DNA of 64,000 nucleotides from assembly GCF_014196635.1 (NCBI RefSeq), contig NZ_JACIEB010000001.1, positions 682,001 through 746,000 on the forward strand, read 5' to 3'. Every line of letters begins with the position of its first letter. Within the stretch, counting starts at the first letter, position 1. Under the pieces are notes generated by a model that was not told the origin of the DNA, made no database searches, and was given only the letters and a program-made list of their open reading frames with translations. Shown here one piece after another: positions 1 through 4,884 of the stretch. The position numbers were made by a program, and so were the translations under genes. This DNA comes from Sphingobium fontiphilum (GTDB lineage Bacteria; Pseudomonadota; Alphaproteobacteria; Sphingomonadales; Sphingomonadaceae).

Positions 1-582
1 GCCGCGCACGATATTGACGAACTCGTCGCGGTTATAGGCGATGCCGCCGCCGGTGCCGCCCATGGTGAAGCTGGGCCGGATGATTGCGGGCAGGCCGGTG
101 AATTCCAGCGCCGCCATGGCTTCGTCCATCGTATGGGCAATGCGGGAGCGGGCGGATTCCAGGCCAATCTTGTCCATCGCGTCGCGGAACTTGATCCGGT
201 CCTCCGCCTTGTCGATGGCTTCGGCGTCGGCGCCGATCATCTGGACGCCATATTTCTCCAGCGTGCCGTCGTTGAACAGCGCGAGCGCCGTGTTCAGCGC
301 GGTCTGGCCACCCATCGTCGGCAGCACCGCATCGGGCCGCTCCTTCTCGATGATCTTCGCCACGATTTCAGGCGTGATCGGCTCGACATAGGTCGCGTCG
401 GCAAATTCCGGGTCGGTCATGATCGTGGCGGGATTGGAATTGACCAGGATGATGCGATAGCCCTCCTCTTTCAGCGCCTTCACCGCCTGCGTGCCCGAAT
501 AATCGAACTCGCACGCCTGGCCGATGATGATCGGACCAGCGCCGATGATGAGGATGGAGGAGATGTCGGTGCGCTTGGGCAT
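1..582 (-). CDS. carB: Carbamoyl-phosphate synthase large subunit, N-terminal part (runs off the left edge)
   Basis: CarB makes carbamoyl phosphate from bicarbonate, ATP and ammonia channelled from CarA, feeding arginine and pyrimidine synthesis in the cytoplasm. Only the first 194 residues are in the window. They begin [22 protein letters not shown], the typical N-terminus, and continue through the conserved stretch around [11 protein letters not shown] and the first ATP-grasp domain up to [11 protein letters not shown]. The start is the ATG at 582-580. carA lies about 2.5 kb upstream on the same strand, so the usual carAB operon is interrupted by three accessory cassettes. The first 57 bp of this gene is repeated at 1301-1357 and (48 bp) at 1914-1961; this copy is the only one joined to a full carB frame. 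With opposite-strand genes just upstream, carB probably depends on a promoter supplied by the inserted DNA. Confidence 0.96.
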   Translation of the reverse strand, partial: MPKRTDISSILIIGAGPIIIGQACEFDYSGTQAVKALKEEGYRIILVNSNPATIMTDPEFADATYVEPITPEIVAKIIEKERPDAVLPTMGGQTALNTALALFNDGTLEKYGVQMIGADAEAIDKAEDRIKFRDAMDKIGLESARSRIAHTMDEAMAALEFTGLPAIIRPSFTMGGTGGGIAYNRDEFVNIVRG

Positions 583-583
583 T
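527..583 (-). repeat. carB 5'-end direct repeat, copy 1 (the functional carB start)
   Basis: This 57-bp segment is the carB start region read on the minus strand, encoding [18 protein letters not shown]. It recurs at 1301-1357 with 55 of 57 bases identical and, over 48 bp, at 1914-1961 with 44 of 48 identical. All three are in the same orientation. Confidence 0.95.
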
Positions 584-610
584 GTTTAGAGTGCTCTCAT
601 TGAATAGATT
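582..610 (+). promoter_or_regulatory. Putative sigma70 promoter of the toxin-antitoxin operon
   Basis: A -35 like TTGTTT (582-587) is followed after 17 bp by a -10 like TAGATT (605-610). It sits directly in front of a 17-bp palindrome and of the antitoxin start. The -35 abuts the carB start codon of the opposite strand, so the promoter starts exactly where the repeated carB segment ends. Confidence 0.5.
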
Positions 611-626
611 GATTGCAATGCAATCA
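610..626. promoter_or_regulatory. Operator-like palindrome of the toxin-antitoxin operon
   Basis: TGATTGCA and TGCAATCA form a perfect 8-bp inverted repeat with one base between. It follows the putative -10 and precedes the antitoxin Shine-Dalgarno (GGGAGA near 628-633). From memory, the gonococcal FitA half-sites are similar (TGATAGCA/TGCTATCA), so this is a plausible autoregulatory site. It also lies 28-44 bp upstream of the carB start codon and could influence carB. Confidence 0.55.
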
Positions 627-639
627 TGGGAGACAGGCG

Positions 640-879
640 ATGGGAAGTCTGACGATCCGCAACATTCCCGATGAAGCCAAGCATCTTTTCCGCCAGCGCG
701 CGGCCGCCAACGGCCGTTCGATGGAGGAGGAAGCGCGGCAGATGATTTTGGCGGCCGTCGCGACCGATCGGACCAAACAGAACAACATGTGGGAGTTTAT
801 CTACGAAGCGAGCCGCCCCGGCTTCAACCTTCCCGAAGCCCCCGACACGCCCGCCAGCTACGCCATTTTTGACGAATGA
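640..879 (+). CDS. FitA/VapB-type ribbon-helix-helix antitoxin
   Basis: This 79-residue protein starts MGSLTIRNIPDEAKHLFRQR and continues with NGRSMEEEARQMI, the strand-helix-helix layout of FitA-like ribbon-helix-helix antitoxins. The C-terminal part, rich in acidic and aromatic residues (MWEFIYEASRPGFNLPEAP), would wrap and inhibit the toxin. The chosen ATG at 640 follows a GGGAGA ribosome-binding site; an earlier in-frame ATG at 613 lies inside the operator palindrome and is unlikely. The stop codon overlaps the toxin start by 4 bp (ATGA at 876-879), giving translational coupling. Expected role: neutralise the PIN toxin and repress its own operon at the 610-626 palindrome. The pair lies alone between two copies of the carB 5' end, on the strand opposite to carB. 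Confidence 0.88.
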   Translation: MGSLTIRNIPDEAKHLFRQRAAANGRSMEEEARQMILAAVATDRTKQNNMWEFIYEASRPGFNLPEAPDTPASYAIFDE

Positions 880-1304
880 TTGCGGTCGACACCAACGTCT
901 GGAGCGAAGCGACCAAGGCTGAACCAAGCCAGTCCGTGCGCGCATGGGTGCGCGCTCACAGCGACCAGCTATGGCTGCCGACGATCGTTCTTGCCGAGTT
1001 GCGCGCAGGCGCAGCGATGATGCCGCCCGGAAAACGTCGGACTGCTCTTGAAGGCCATTTCGACCGGCTTGCGGCGCTCTATGCGGACCGGCTGCTGGAT
1101 TTCGACGAACAGGCGTCCCTCCATTATGCGCGGGTGCTGGAAGGAGCAAGAACGCAGGGCCGGCCGATCGGCACCGCTGACGCAATGATCGCGGCGACGG
1201 CGTTGCGCCATGGCATGGCGCTGGCCACCCGAAACCTGAGCGATTTTGCCGGTGCAGGTGTTGACCTGATCGACCCATGGAACGCACCGCTCCCGCACCC
1301 ATGA
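876..1304 (+). CDS. FitB/VapC-type PIN-domain toxin (ribonuclease)
   Basis: The 142-residue protein has the acidic PIN-domain motifs in order: MIAVDTNVWSE (Asp5), TIVLAELRAG (Glu near 42), PIGTADAMIAATA (Asp near 104) and ATRNLSDF (Asp near 122). PIN toxins of this class are magnesium-dependent ribonucleases that cut tRNA or rRNA when their antitoxin is lost. The length is normal and all four acidic positions are present, so the toxin looks intact. The stop codon TGA (1302-1304) falls on the second base of the copy-2 carB repeat, so the coding region ends exactly at the repeat boundary. This suggests that toxin and repeat arrived, or were joined, as one unit. Confidence 0.9.
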   Translation: MIAVDTNVWSEATKAEPSQSVRAWVRAHSDQLWLPTIVLAELRAGAAMMPPGKRRTALEGHFDRLAALYADRLLDFDEQASLHYARVLEGARTQGRPIGTADAMIAATALRHGMALATRNLSDFAGAGVDLIDPWNAPLPHP

Positions 1305-1357
1305 TCGGACCAGCGCCAATGATGAGGATGGAGGAGATGTCGGTGCGTTTGGGCATT
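1301..1357 (-). repeat. carB 5'-end direct repeat, copy 2 (vestigial start)
   Basis: 57 bp match 527-583 with two mismatches. Read on the minus strand it still encodes [18 protein letters not shown]; the differences are AAG to AAA (Lys) and ATC to ATT (Ile), both synonymous. After the repeat the frame runs antisense through the toxin gene and has no carB similarity. With copy 1 it brackets a 717-bp toxin-antitoxin payload. Confidence 0.95.
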
Positions 1358-1376
1358 ATGATGCTCTATTCTGTAG

Positions 1377-1411
1377 CCCTCTCCCTTGAGGGAGAGGGTT
1401 GGGTGAGGGTG
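1377..1411 (+). repeat. REP-like palindrome with tail, upstream of DUF559
   Basis: The stem CCCTCTCCC / GGGAGAGGG (1377-1385, 1390-1398) is a perfect 9-bp arm pair around TTGA, followed by the tail TTGGGTGAGGGTG. The DUF559 start codon lies 8 bp after the tail. Palindromes of this kind are widely dispersed in alphaproteobacterial genomes. Confidence 0.85.
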
Positions 1412-1418
1412 TGAAACG

Positions 1419-1775
1419 ATGGTGGAAAAGCGCCTGACCAGCGTCGCGCGCAAACTGCGCCGCGATCCGACCGAAGCGGAAAAGATGTTGTGGGCGCGAC
1501 TGCGCGCCGGTCAGGTGGACGGCTTCAAATTCGTTCGCCAGTTTCCCATAGGCCCGCACGTCGCCGACTTCGCTTGTCGCAGCGCGAAACTGGTCGTCGA
1601 ACTCGACGGCGGACAACATGCGATGAGCGAAGCCGACACCGCTCGCACCAAGCTGATCGAAGCCCATGGCTATCATGTGATCCGATTCTGGAATTACGAC
1701 GTCCTGAGCAATATAGACGGCGTACTCGAAACCATAGTGTCGGAACTGCGCCTCGCCCGAAACCTTCTCCCTTGA
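1419..1775 (+). CDS. DUF559 domain protein (Vsr-like endonuclease fold)
   Basis: The 118 residues match the DUF559 pattern: TSVARKLRRDPTEAEKMLW (helix), VDGFKFVRQFPIGPHVADF, then KLVVELDGGQHAM and HGYHVIRFWNYDVL. The Asp, Glu and Gln residues of ADF...VELDGGQH resemble the metal-binding core of Vsr/PD-(D/E)XK nucleases, so a DNA-nicking activity is plausible but unproven. The gene lies between palindromic repeats: one ends 7 bp before the start codon, and the stop codon TGA (1773-1775) lies in the loop of another palindrome, so the last residues (NLLP) are encoded by the repeat. The whole unit sits between carB repeat copies 2 and 3. A role in spreading the repeats, analogous to RAYT transposases with REPs, is inference. 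Confidence 0.85.
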   Translation: MVEKRLTSVARKLRRDPTEAEKMLWARLRAGQVDGFKFVRQFPIGPHVADFACRSAKLVVELDGGQHAMSEADTARTKLIEAHGYHVIRFWNYDVLSNIDGVLETIVSELRLARNLLP

Positions 1776-1832
1776 GGGAGAAGGACACGAAGCCTTGGCA
1801 GCTTGCTGCCTAGGAGAAGTTGGATGAGGGTG
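1763..1832 (+). repeat. REP-like palindrome containing the DUF559 stop codon, with an interrupted tail
   Basis: CCTTCTCCC and GGGAGAAGG (1763-1771, 1776-1784) pair around TTGA, the same loop as the upstream copy. The usual tail is displaced: a second small inverted repeat (GGCAGC-TT-GCTGCC, 797-810 of the 1-kb block, i.e. 1797-1810) intervenes, and the tail TTGGATGAGGGTG appears only at 1820-1832. Confidence 0.8.
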
Positions 1833-1865
1833 TTTAGCGGTTGCATATCCCATCAGCGCCGGGCC

Positions 1866-1900
1866 CCCTCACCCCAACCCTCTCCCCGACGGGGAGAGGG
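1866..1900 (-). repeat. REP-like palindrome in inverted orientation, downstream of DUF559
   Basis: CCCTCTCCCC and GGGGAGAGGG (1878-1887, 1891-1900) form a perfect 10-bp stem around GAC. Its tail CCCTCACCCC precedes the stem, so this element faces the one at 1377-1411 with tails inward. The two bound a 524-bp unit holding DUF559. Confidence 0.85.
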
Positions 1901-1913
1901 AGTCAGGTCACGC

Positions 1914-1961
1914 CCAGCGCCGATGATGAGGATGGAGGAGATGTCGGTTCTTTTAGGCATT
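1914..1961 (-). repeat. carB 5'-end direct repeat, copy 3 (vestigial start)
   Basis: 48 bp match 536-583 with four mismatches. On the minus strand it reads [16 protein letters not shown], with CCC to CCT, AAG to AAA and CGC to AGA: every change is synonymous. The AT-rich codons resemble the low-GC genes beyond it. The Cas2-like gene ends in TAA overlapping this ATG as TAATG, a coupling arrangement that would have served a working carB. Confidence 0.93.
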
Positions 1962-2328
1962 AGTCGTCCGAAGGCCTCGCTTGAGATTTTTCACGATAAG
2001 TCCGCCGCTCAACATGCTTAGCCAGGACTCGGTCAAAATCGTCAACAAACATGTCTTTAAACAACTTATTCCATGACGACGGCGGCAACTGCCCCTGAAC
2101 ATCTGCCGGATCTATTGGGACCAACAAATAAGACCTTAATCCCGCGTCATATAAATTTGTTGTAATGTCGATGCTACTTCCGAAGTGCTTCACAATAAAA
2201 ACACCTGGAATGTAATTCCACCAGTCCAAAATCTGAGGGACACTATTAAAAAGATTTACAATTCCGTCACCGTTCAACGCCTGCTTAGTGACATCGAATG
2301 TAACAAGGGCCGCAGATGTATCAGACAT
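1960..2328 (-). CDS. Small SinR/Cas2-like protein, uncertain
   Basis: The 122-residue protein begins MSDTSAALVTFDVTKQALNGD and contains QILDWWNYIPGVFIVKHFGSSIDITTNLYDA and RSYLLVPIDPADVQGQLPP. This spacing of an early beta strand, a WWxY segment, a hydrophobic strand and a late LLV strand resembles the SinR/Cas2-like ferredoxin-fold family (WWHY...WIV...LLV). The match is from memory of the family pattern, so the call is tentative. Base composition is clearly more AT-rich than the neighbourhood, pointing to recent acquisition. It overlaps the upstream membrane-protein gene by 8 bp, and its TAA stop overlaps the vestigial carB start (TAATG). No catalytic residues can be assigned with confidence. 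Confidence 0.6.
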   Translation of the reverse strand: MSDTSAALVTFDVTKQALNGDGIVNLFNSVPQILDWWNYIPGVFIVKHFGSSIDITTNLYDAGLRSYLLVPIDPADVQGQLPPSSWNKLFKDMFVDDFDRVLAKHVERRTYREKSQARPSDD

Positions 2329-2686
2329 CAGACTGCGCCTCCAGAAACGCTATGCTCGTAACAGGCGCGGCATTTACAATACGTGCAATATCTTCCGCTC
2401 CAGTTTCTTTCGACCCATAAATCTGTAATGCAGTTTGCCTTAACACAAACTCTTCAGATCGAAGTAAGGCAGGATCACGAACAGAGTGGTAAACAAACAG
2501 CCCAAGGACAACCGCTAACGTAACCCCAACAAATATGATTCCAGTTACTGCTGCCCACGGAGGCAAAAATATTGCCGCTGGGAAAACGACAAGACATAAT
2601 ACTCCCAATATCCAAAGGCCCGGAGCTAAGACATTTTTCGTCGAAACCCGATCTACTGTTTCGGCGCTTAAAAAAGAGGGCTTCAC
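2321..2686 (-). CDS. Small membrane protein with two helices, unknown function
   Basis: About 121 residues. Two adjacent hydrophobic segments, LWILGVLCLVVFPAAIFL and AAVTGIIFVGVTLAVVLGLFVY, are followed by a soluble C-terminal tail of about 55 residues. I chose the GTG at 2686 because a GGAGAG ribosome-binding site lies 6 bp upstream; a longer version from the ATG at 2767 would overlap the rraB-like gene and has no such site. The gene is AT-rich like its partner and overlaps it by 8 bp, so the two form one operon. A membrane protein plus a possible nuclease-fold protein is a common layout for small defence modules, but no family is recognised here. Confidence 0.65.
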   Translation of the reverse strand: MKPSFLSAETVDRVSTKNVLAPGLWILGVLCLVVFPAAIFLPPWAAVTGIIFVGVTLAVVLGLFVYHSVRDPALLRSEEFVLRQTALQIYGSKETGAEDIARIVNAAPVTSIAFLEAQSDV

Positions 2687-2723
2687 AAAACTCTCTCCAA
2701 CCAAACGAGACAGCACGATATAA

Positions 2724-3092
2724 TCAATGCACGCCCCCCGTCCGAGCCTCACACCCCCATCCGTCATACTCCACGCCGCAGAGAATCTCGATCTGGAGGC
2801 ATTTCTTCGTCAGCGCGCGGATCGAGGCTTCGTCGACCGGCTGCACGCATTCGAGGAACAGGAACAGGTCGCCCTCCTCATCTTCCTCCCGGTCCAGTTC
2901 GACCATGCCGAACTGGCTGGCGATGGTCAGCACGCGCTCGAAATCCTGCTCGCTGCCCTTGAAGCTGACGTCCACGGGCCGCGCGATGCGCGCGACGTCG
3001 CCATTGGCGGCGAGGTTGGCGAGGACTTCGCGATCCGCCTCCCACTCGGCGGCAAGGCGCGCTTCGTCGACAGGGGGCAGGTTCAGGCTCAC
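2724..3092 (-). CDS. RraB-like ribonuclease E inhibitor family protein
   Basis: The 122-residue protein starts with GTG and reads MSLNLPPVDEARLAAEWEADREVLANLAANGDVARIARPVDVSF, then DLFLFLECVQPVDEASIRALTKKCLQI and VEYDGWG. The opening LxxNGD-x-x-R-PxDVxF block and the closing YDGWG are hallmarks of the RraB family (PF06877). In E. coli, RraB binds RNase E and restrains RNA decay; in alphaproteobacteria the role is inferred. The GTG start overlaps the carA stop by 4 bp (GTGA at 3092-3089), so it is translationally coupled to carA. It is the last gene of that transcript before the accessory insertions. Confidence 0.82.
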   Translation of the reverse strand: MSLNLPPVDEARLAAEWEADREVLANLAANGDVARIARPVDVSFKGSEQDFERVLTIASQFGMVELDREEDEEGDLFLFLECVQPVDEASIRALTKKCLQIEILCGVEYDGWGCEARTGGVH

Positions 3093-4264
3093 GCCGGGAC
3101 CGGGCCTTTCAGCCCCTCCACAAACCGCTGGAACAGATAGAAGCTGTCCTGCGGCCCCGGCGAGGCTTCGGGGTGATATTGCACGGAAAAGGCGTTCTTG
3201 TCCGTCAGTTCGATGCCGCAATTGCTGCCGTCGAACAGCGATACATGGGTCGCGCGGACATTGCCCGGCAGGCTGTCGGCATCGACCGCAAAGCCGTGAT
3301 TCATGCTGGTGATTTCCACCTGTCCATCCGACAGGCGCTTGACCGGATGATTGGCGCCGCGATGGCCCTGATGCATCTTGATCGTCTTCGCGCCGGTGGC
3401 CAGCGCCAGCATCTGGTGGCCGAGGCAAATGCCGAAGATCGGGATATTTTCGGTCAGCAACGCCGCGATGACGGGCACGGCATAGGCTCCGGTCGCCGCG
3501 GGATCGCCGGGGCCGTTGGACAGGAACACGCCATCGGGCTTCTGCTCCATCACCTGCTCATAGGTCGCCGTCGCGGGCAGCACGGTCACGCGCGCACCGG
3601 CCTTCACCAGATTGCGGAAGATATTGTGCTTCGCGCCATAATCCAGCGCGACGACATGGGGCCGCTCCGCACCCGCTTCATTCAGGCCATAGCCAAAGCC
3701 CAGCTTCCACACGCCATGCGCCCAGGGCCGCTGCGCCCCGGTGACGGCGATGGCGAGGTCCATGCCCTCCAGACCCGGCCAGGCGGCGGCTTTCGCGGCG
3801 AGCGCGACGATGTCGAACCGGCCCGTTGGATCATGGGCGATGACGACATTGGGCGCACCCTTTTCGCGGATCATCCGCGTCAGCGCGCGGGTGTCGACGC
3901 CCGCCAGGCCGATGCGGCCATTGTCCTTCATCCACTGGTCAAAGGGCATGACGTTGCGGAAATTGCTGGGCGCGGTCACATCCTGCCGCACGATGCAGCC
4001 CAGCGCATGGGGGGCGTCGGCCTCCACATCGTCGGCATTGGTGCCGACATTGCCGATATGGGGGAAGGTGAAATTGATGATCTGCCCCGCATAGCTGGGG
4101 TCGGTCATGATTTCCTGATAGCCGGTGATCGAGGTGTTGAAGCAGAGCTCCCCCACCGCATCGCCCACAGCACCGAAACCACGGCCGAAAACCGCGCTGC
4201 CATCGGCGAAAACCAATGCCCCTGTCGCTCCTTCGGGCACGGTCAAGGTCTTGGCGTCAGCCAT
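3089..4264 (-). CDS. carA: Carbamoyl-phosphate synthase small subunit (glutamine amidotransferase)
   Basis: CarA hydrolyses glutamine and passes ammonia to CarB. The 391-residue protein has the CarA-specific N-terminal domain (GALVFADGSAVFGRGFGAVGD, TGYQEIMTDPSYAGQ) and a C-terminal class I amidotransferase domain. The latter shows LSNGPGDP, the nucleophile elbow GICLGHQ (Cys) and the His-Glu pair QYHPEASPGP. Length is normal. The ATG at 4264 is preceded by AAGGA and by a sigma70-like promoter. carB should follow on the same strand but is displaced by the cassettes at 584-2720. Confidence 0.97.
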   Translation of the reverse strand: MADAKTLTVPEGATGALVFADGSAVFGRGFGAVGDAVGELCFNTSITGYQEIMTDPSYAGQIINFTFPHIGNVGTNADDVEADAPHALGCIVRQDVTAPSNFRNVMPFDQWMKDNGRIGLAGVDTRALTRMIREKGAPNVVIAHDPTGRFDIVALAAKAAAWPGLEGMDLAIAVTGAQRPWAHGVWKLGFGYGLNEAGAERPHVVALDYGAKHNIFRNLVKAGARVTVLPATATYEQVMEQKPDGVFLSNGPGDPAATGAYAVPVIAALLTENIPIFGICLGHQMLALATGAKTIKMHQGHRGANHPVKRLSDGQVEITSMNHGFAVDADSLPGNVRATHVSLFDGSNCGIELTDKNAFSVQYHPEASPGPQDSFYLFQRFVEGLKGPVPA

Positions 4265-4325
4265 GGCAAGCGATTCCTTCTTATGCTTTTTCGGGAACCC
4301 GTCTGATGCGGGTTAAACGGCCGGT

Positions 4326-4354
4326 CACCTATGCCTCCCGCGCCGCGCGGTCAA
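4326..4354 (-). promoter_or_regulatory. Putative sigma70 promoter of carA
   Basis: On the minus strand TTGACC (4354-4349) and TAGGTG (4331-4326) are separated by 17 bp, about 60 bp upstream of the carA start. The -35 is near consensus. On the other strand TATATA near 4382-4387 may serve the divergent YqeY-dnaG-rpoD transcript. Confidence 0.5.
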
Positions 4355-4418
4355 CGTCTGTTAAAAAAGTCATTTCGCATTATATATGCTCCTTTCCCGC
4401 AGACAGGATTTCCTCGCC

Positions 4419-4871
4419 ATGATTCGCGACATGATAAAGAGCGCCCAGGTCGAAGCCATGAAGGCGGGCGACAAGGACCGGCTGGCCGCCGTGCGCCTGA
4501 TCCTCGCGAAGCTCAAGGACCGCGACATCGAACTGCGCACCGCCGCCAATGTGCCCGATGATGACATAGTGGTCGTCGAAGTGCTCCAGAAAATGGGCAA
4601 GCAGCGCCGCGAATCCATCGACATGTTCAAGAGCGGCGGTCGCGACGAACTGGCCGCGAAGGAACAGGCCGAACTCGATGTGATCGAAAGCTTCCTGCCG
4701 CAACAGATGAGCGCGGAGGAAACCACCGCCGCGATTCTGGCGATCAAGGCCGAAATCGGCGCGTCCAGCGTCAAGGATATGGGCAAGGTGATGGCGGTGC
4801 TGAAGGAACGCCACGGCCAGGTGATCGACATGAGCAAGGCCAGCGGCCTGGTGAAGGCGGCGCTCGCCTGA
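4419..4871 (+). CDS. GatB/YqeY domain-containing protein
   Basis: The 150-residue protein MIRDMIKSAQVEAMKAGDKDRLAAVRLILAKLKDRDIELR is a stand-alone YqeY, equivalent to the C-terminal tRNA-binding tail of GatB. The helical repeat with the YqeY signature VIESFLPQQMSAEE and SVKDMGKVMAVLKER is complete. The biochemical role is unsettled; in proteobacteria it is nearly always next to dnaG. I chose the ATG at 4419; an ATG at 4386 would add 11 atypical residues and overlap the likely -10. It is the first gene of the YqeY-dnaG-rpoD block, 13 bp before dnaG, and is divergent from carA. Confidence 0.92.
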   Translation: MIRDMIKSAQVEAMKAGDKDRLAAVRLILAKLKDRDIELRTAANVPDDDIVVVEVLQKMGKQRRESIDMFKSGGRDELAAKEQAELDVIESFLPQQMSAEETTAAILAIKAEIGASSVKDMGKVMAVLKERHGQVIDMSKASGLVKAALA

Positions 4872-4884
4872 TCGTGCCCGGGGC

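Noticed and set aside
586..1356. Long minus-strand frame starting [18 protein letters not shown]
   Set aside because: It is the copy-2 carB start fused to antisense of the toxin and antitoxin genes; after the repeat there is no carB similarity.
1419..1775. DUF559 as a restriction enzyme with a methyltransferase
   Set aside because: No methyltransferase or specificity gene is nearby; the repeats fit a mobility role better.
1960..2328. A CRISPR-Cas locus because of the Cas2-like protein
   Set aside because: No cas1, no repeat-spacer array and no leader in the window; SinR-type proteins occur outside CRISPR.
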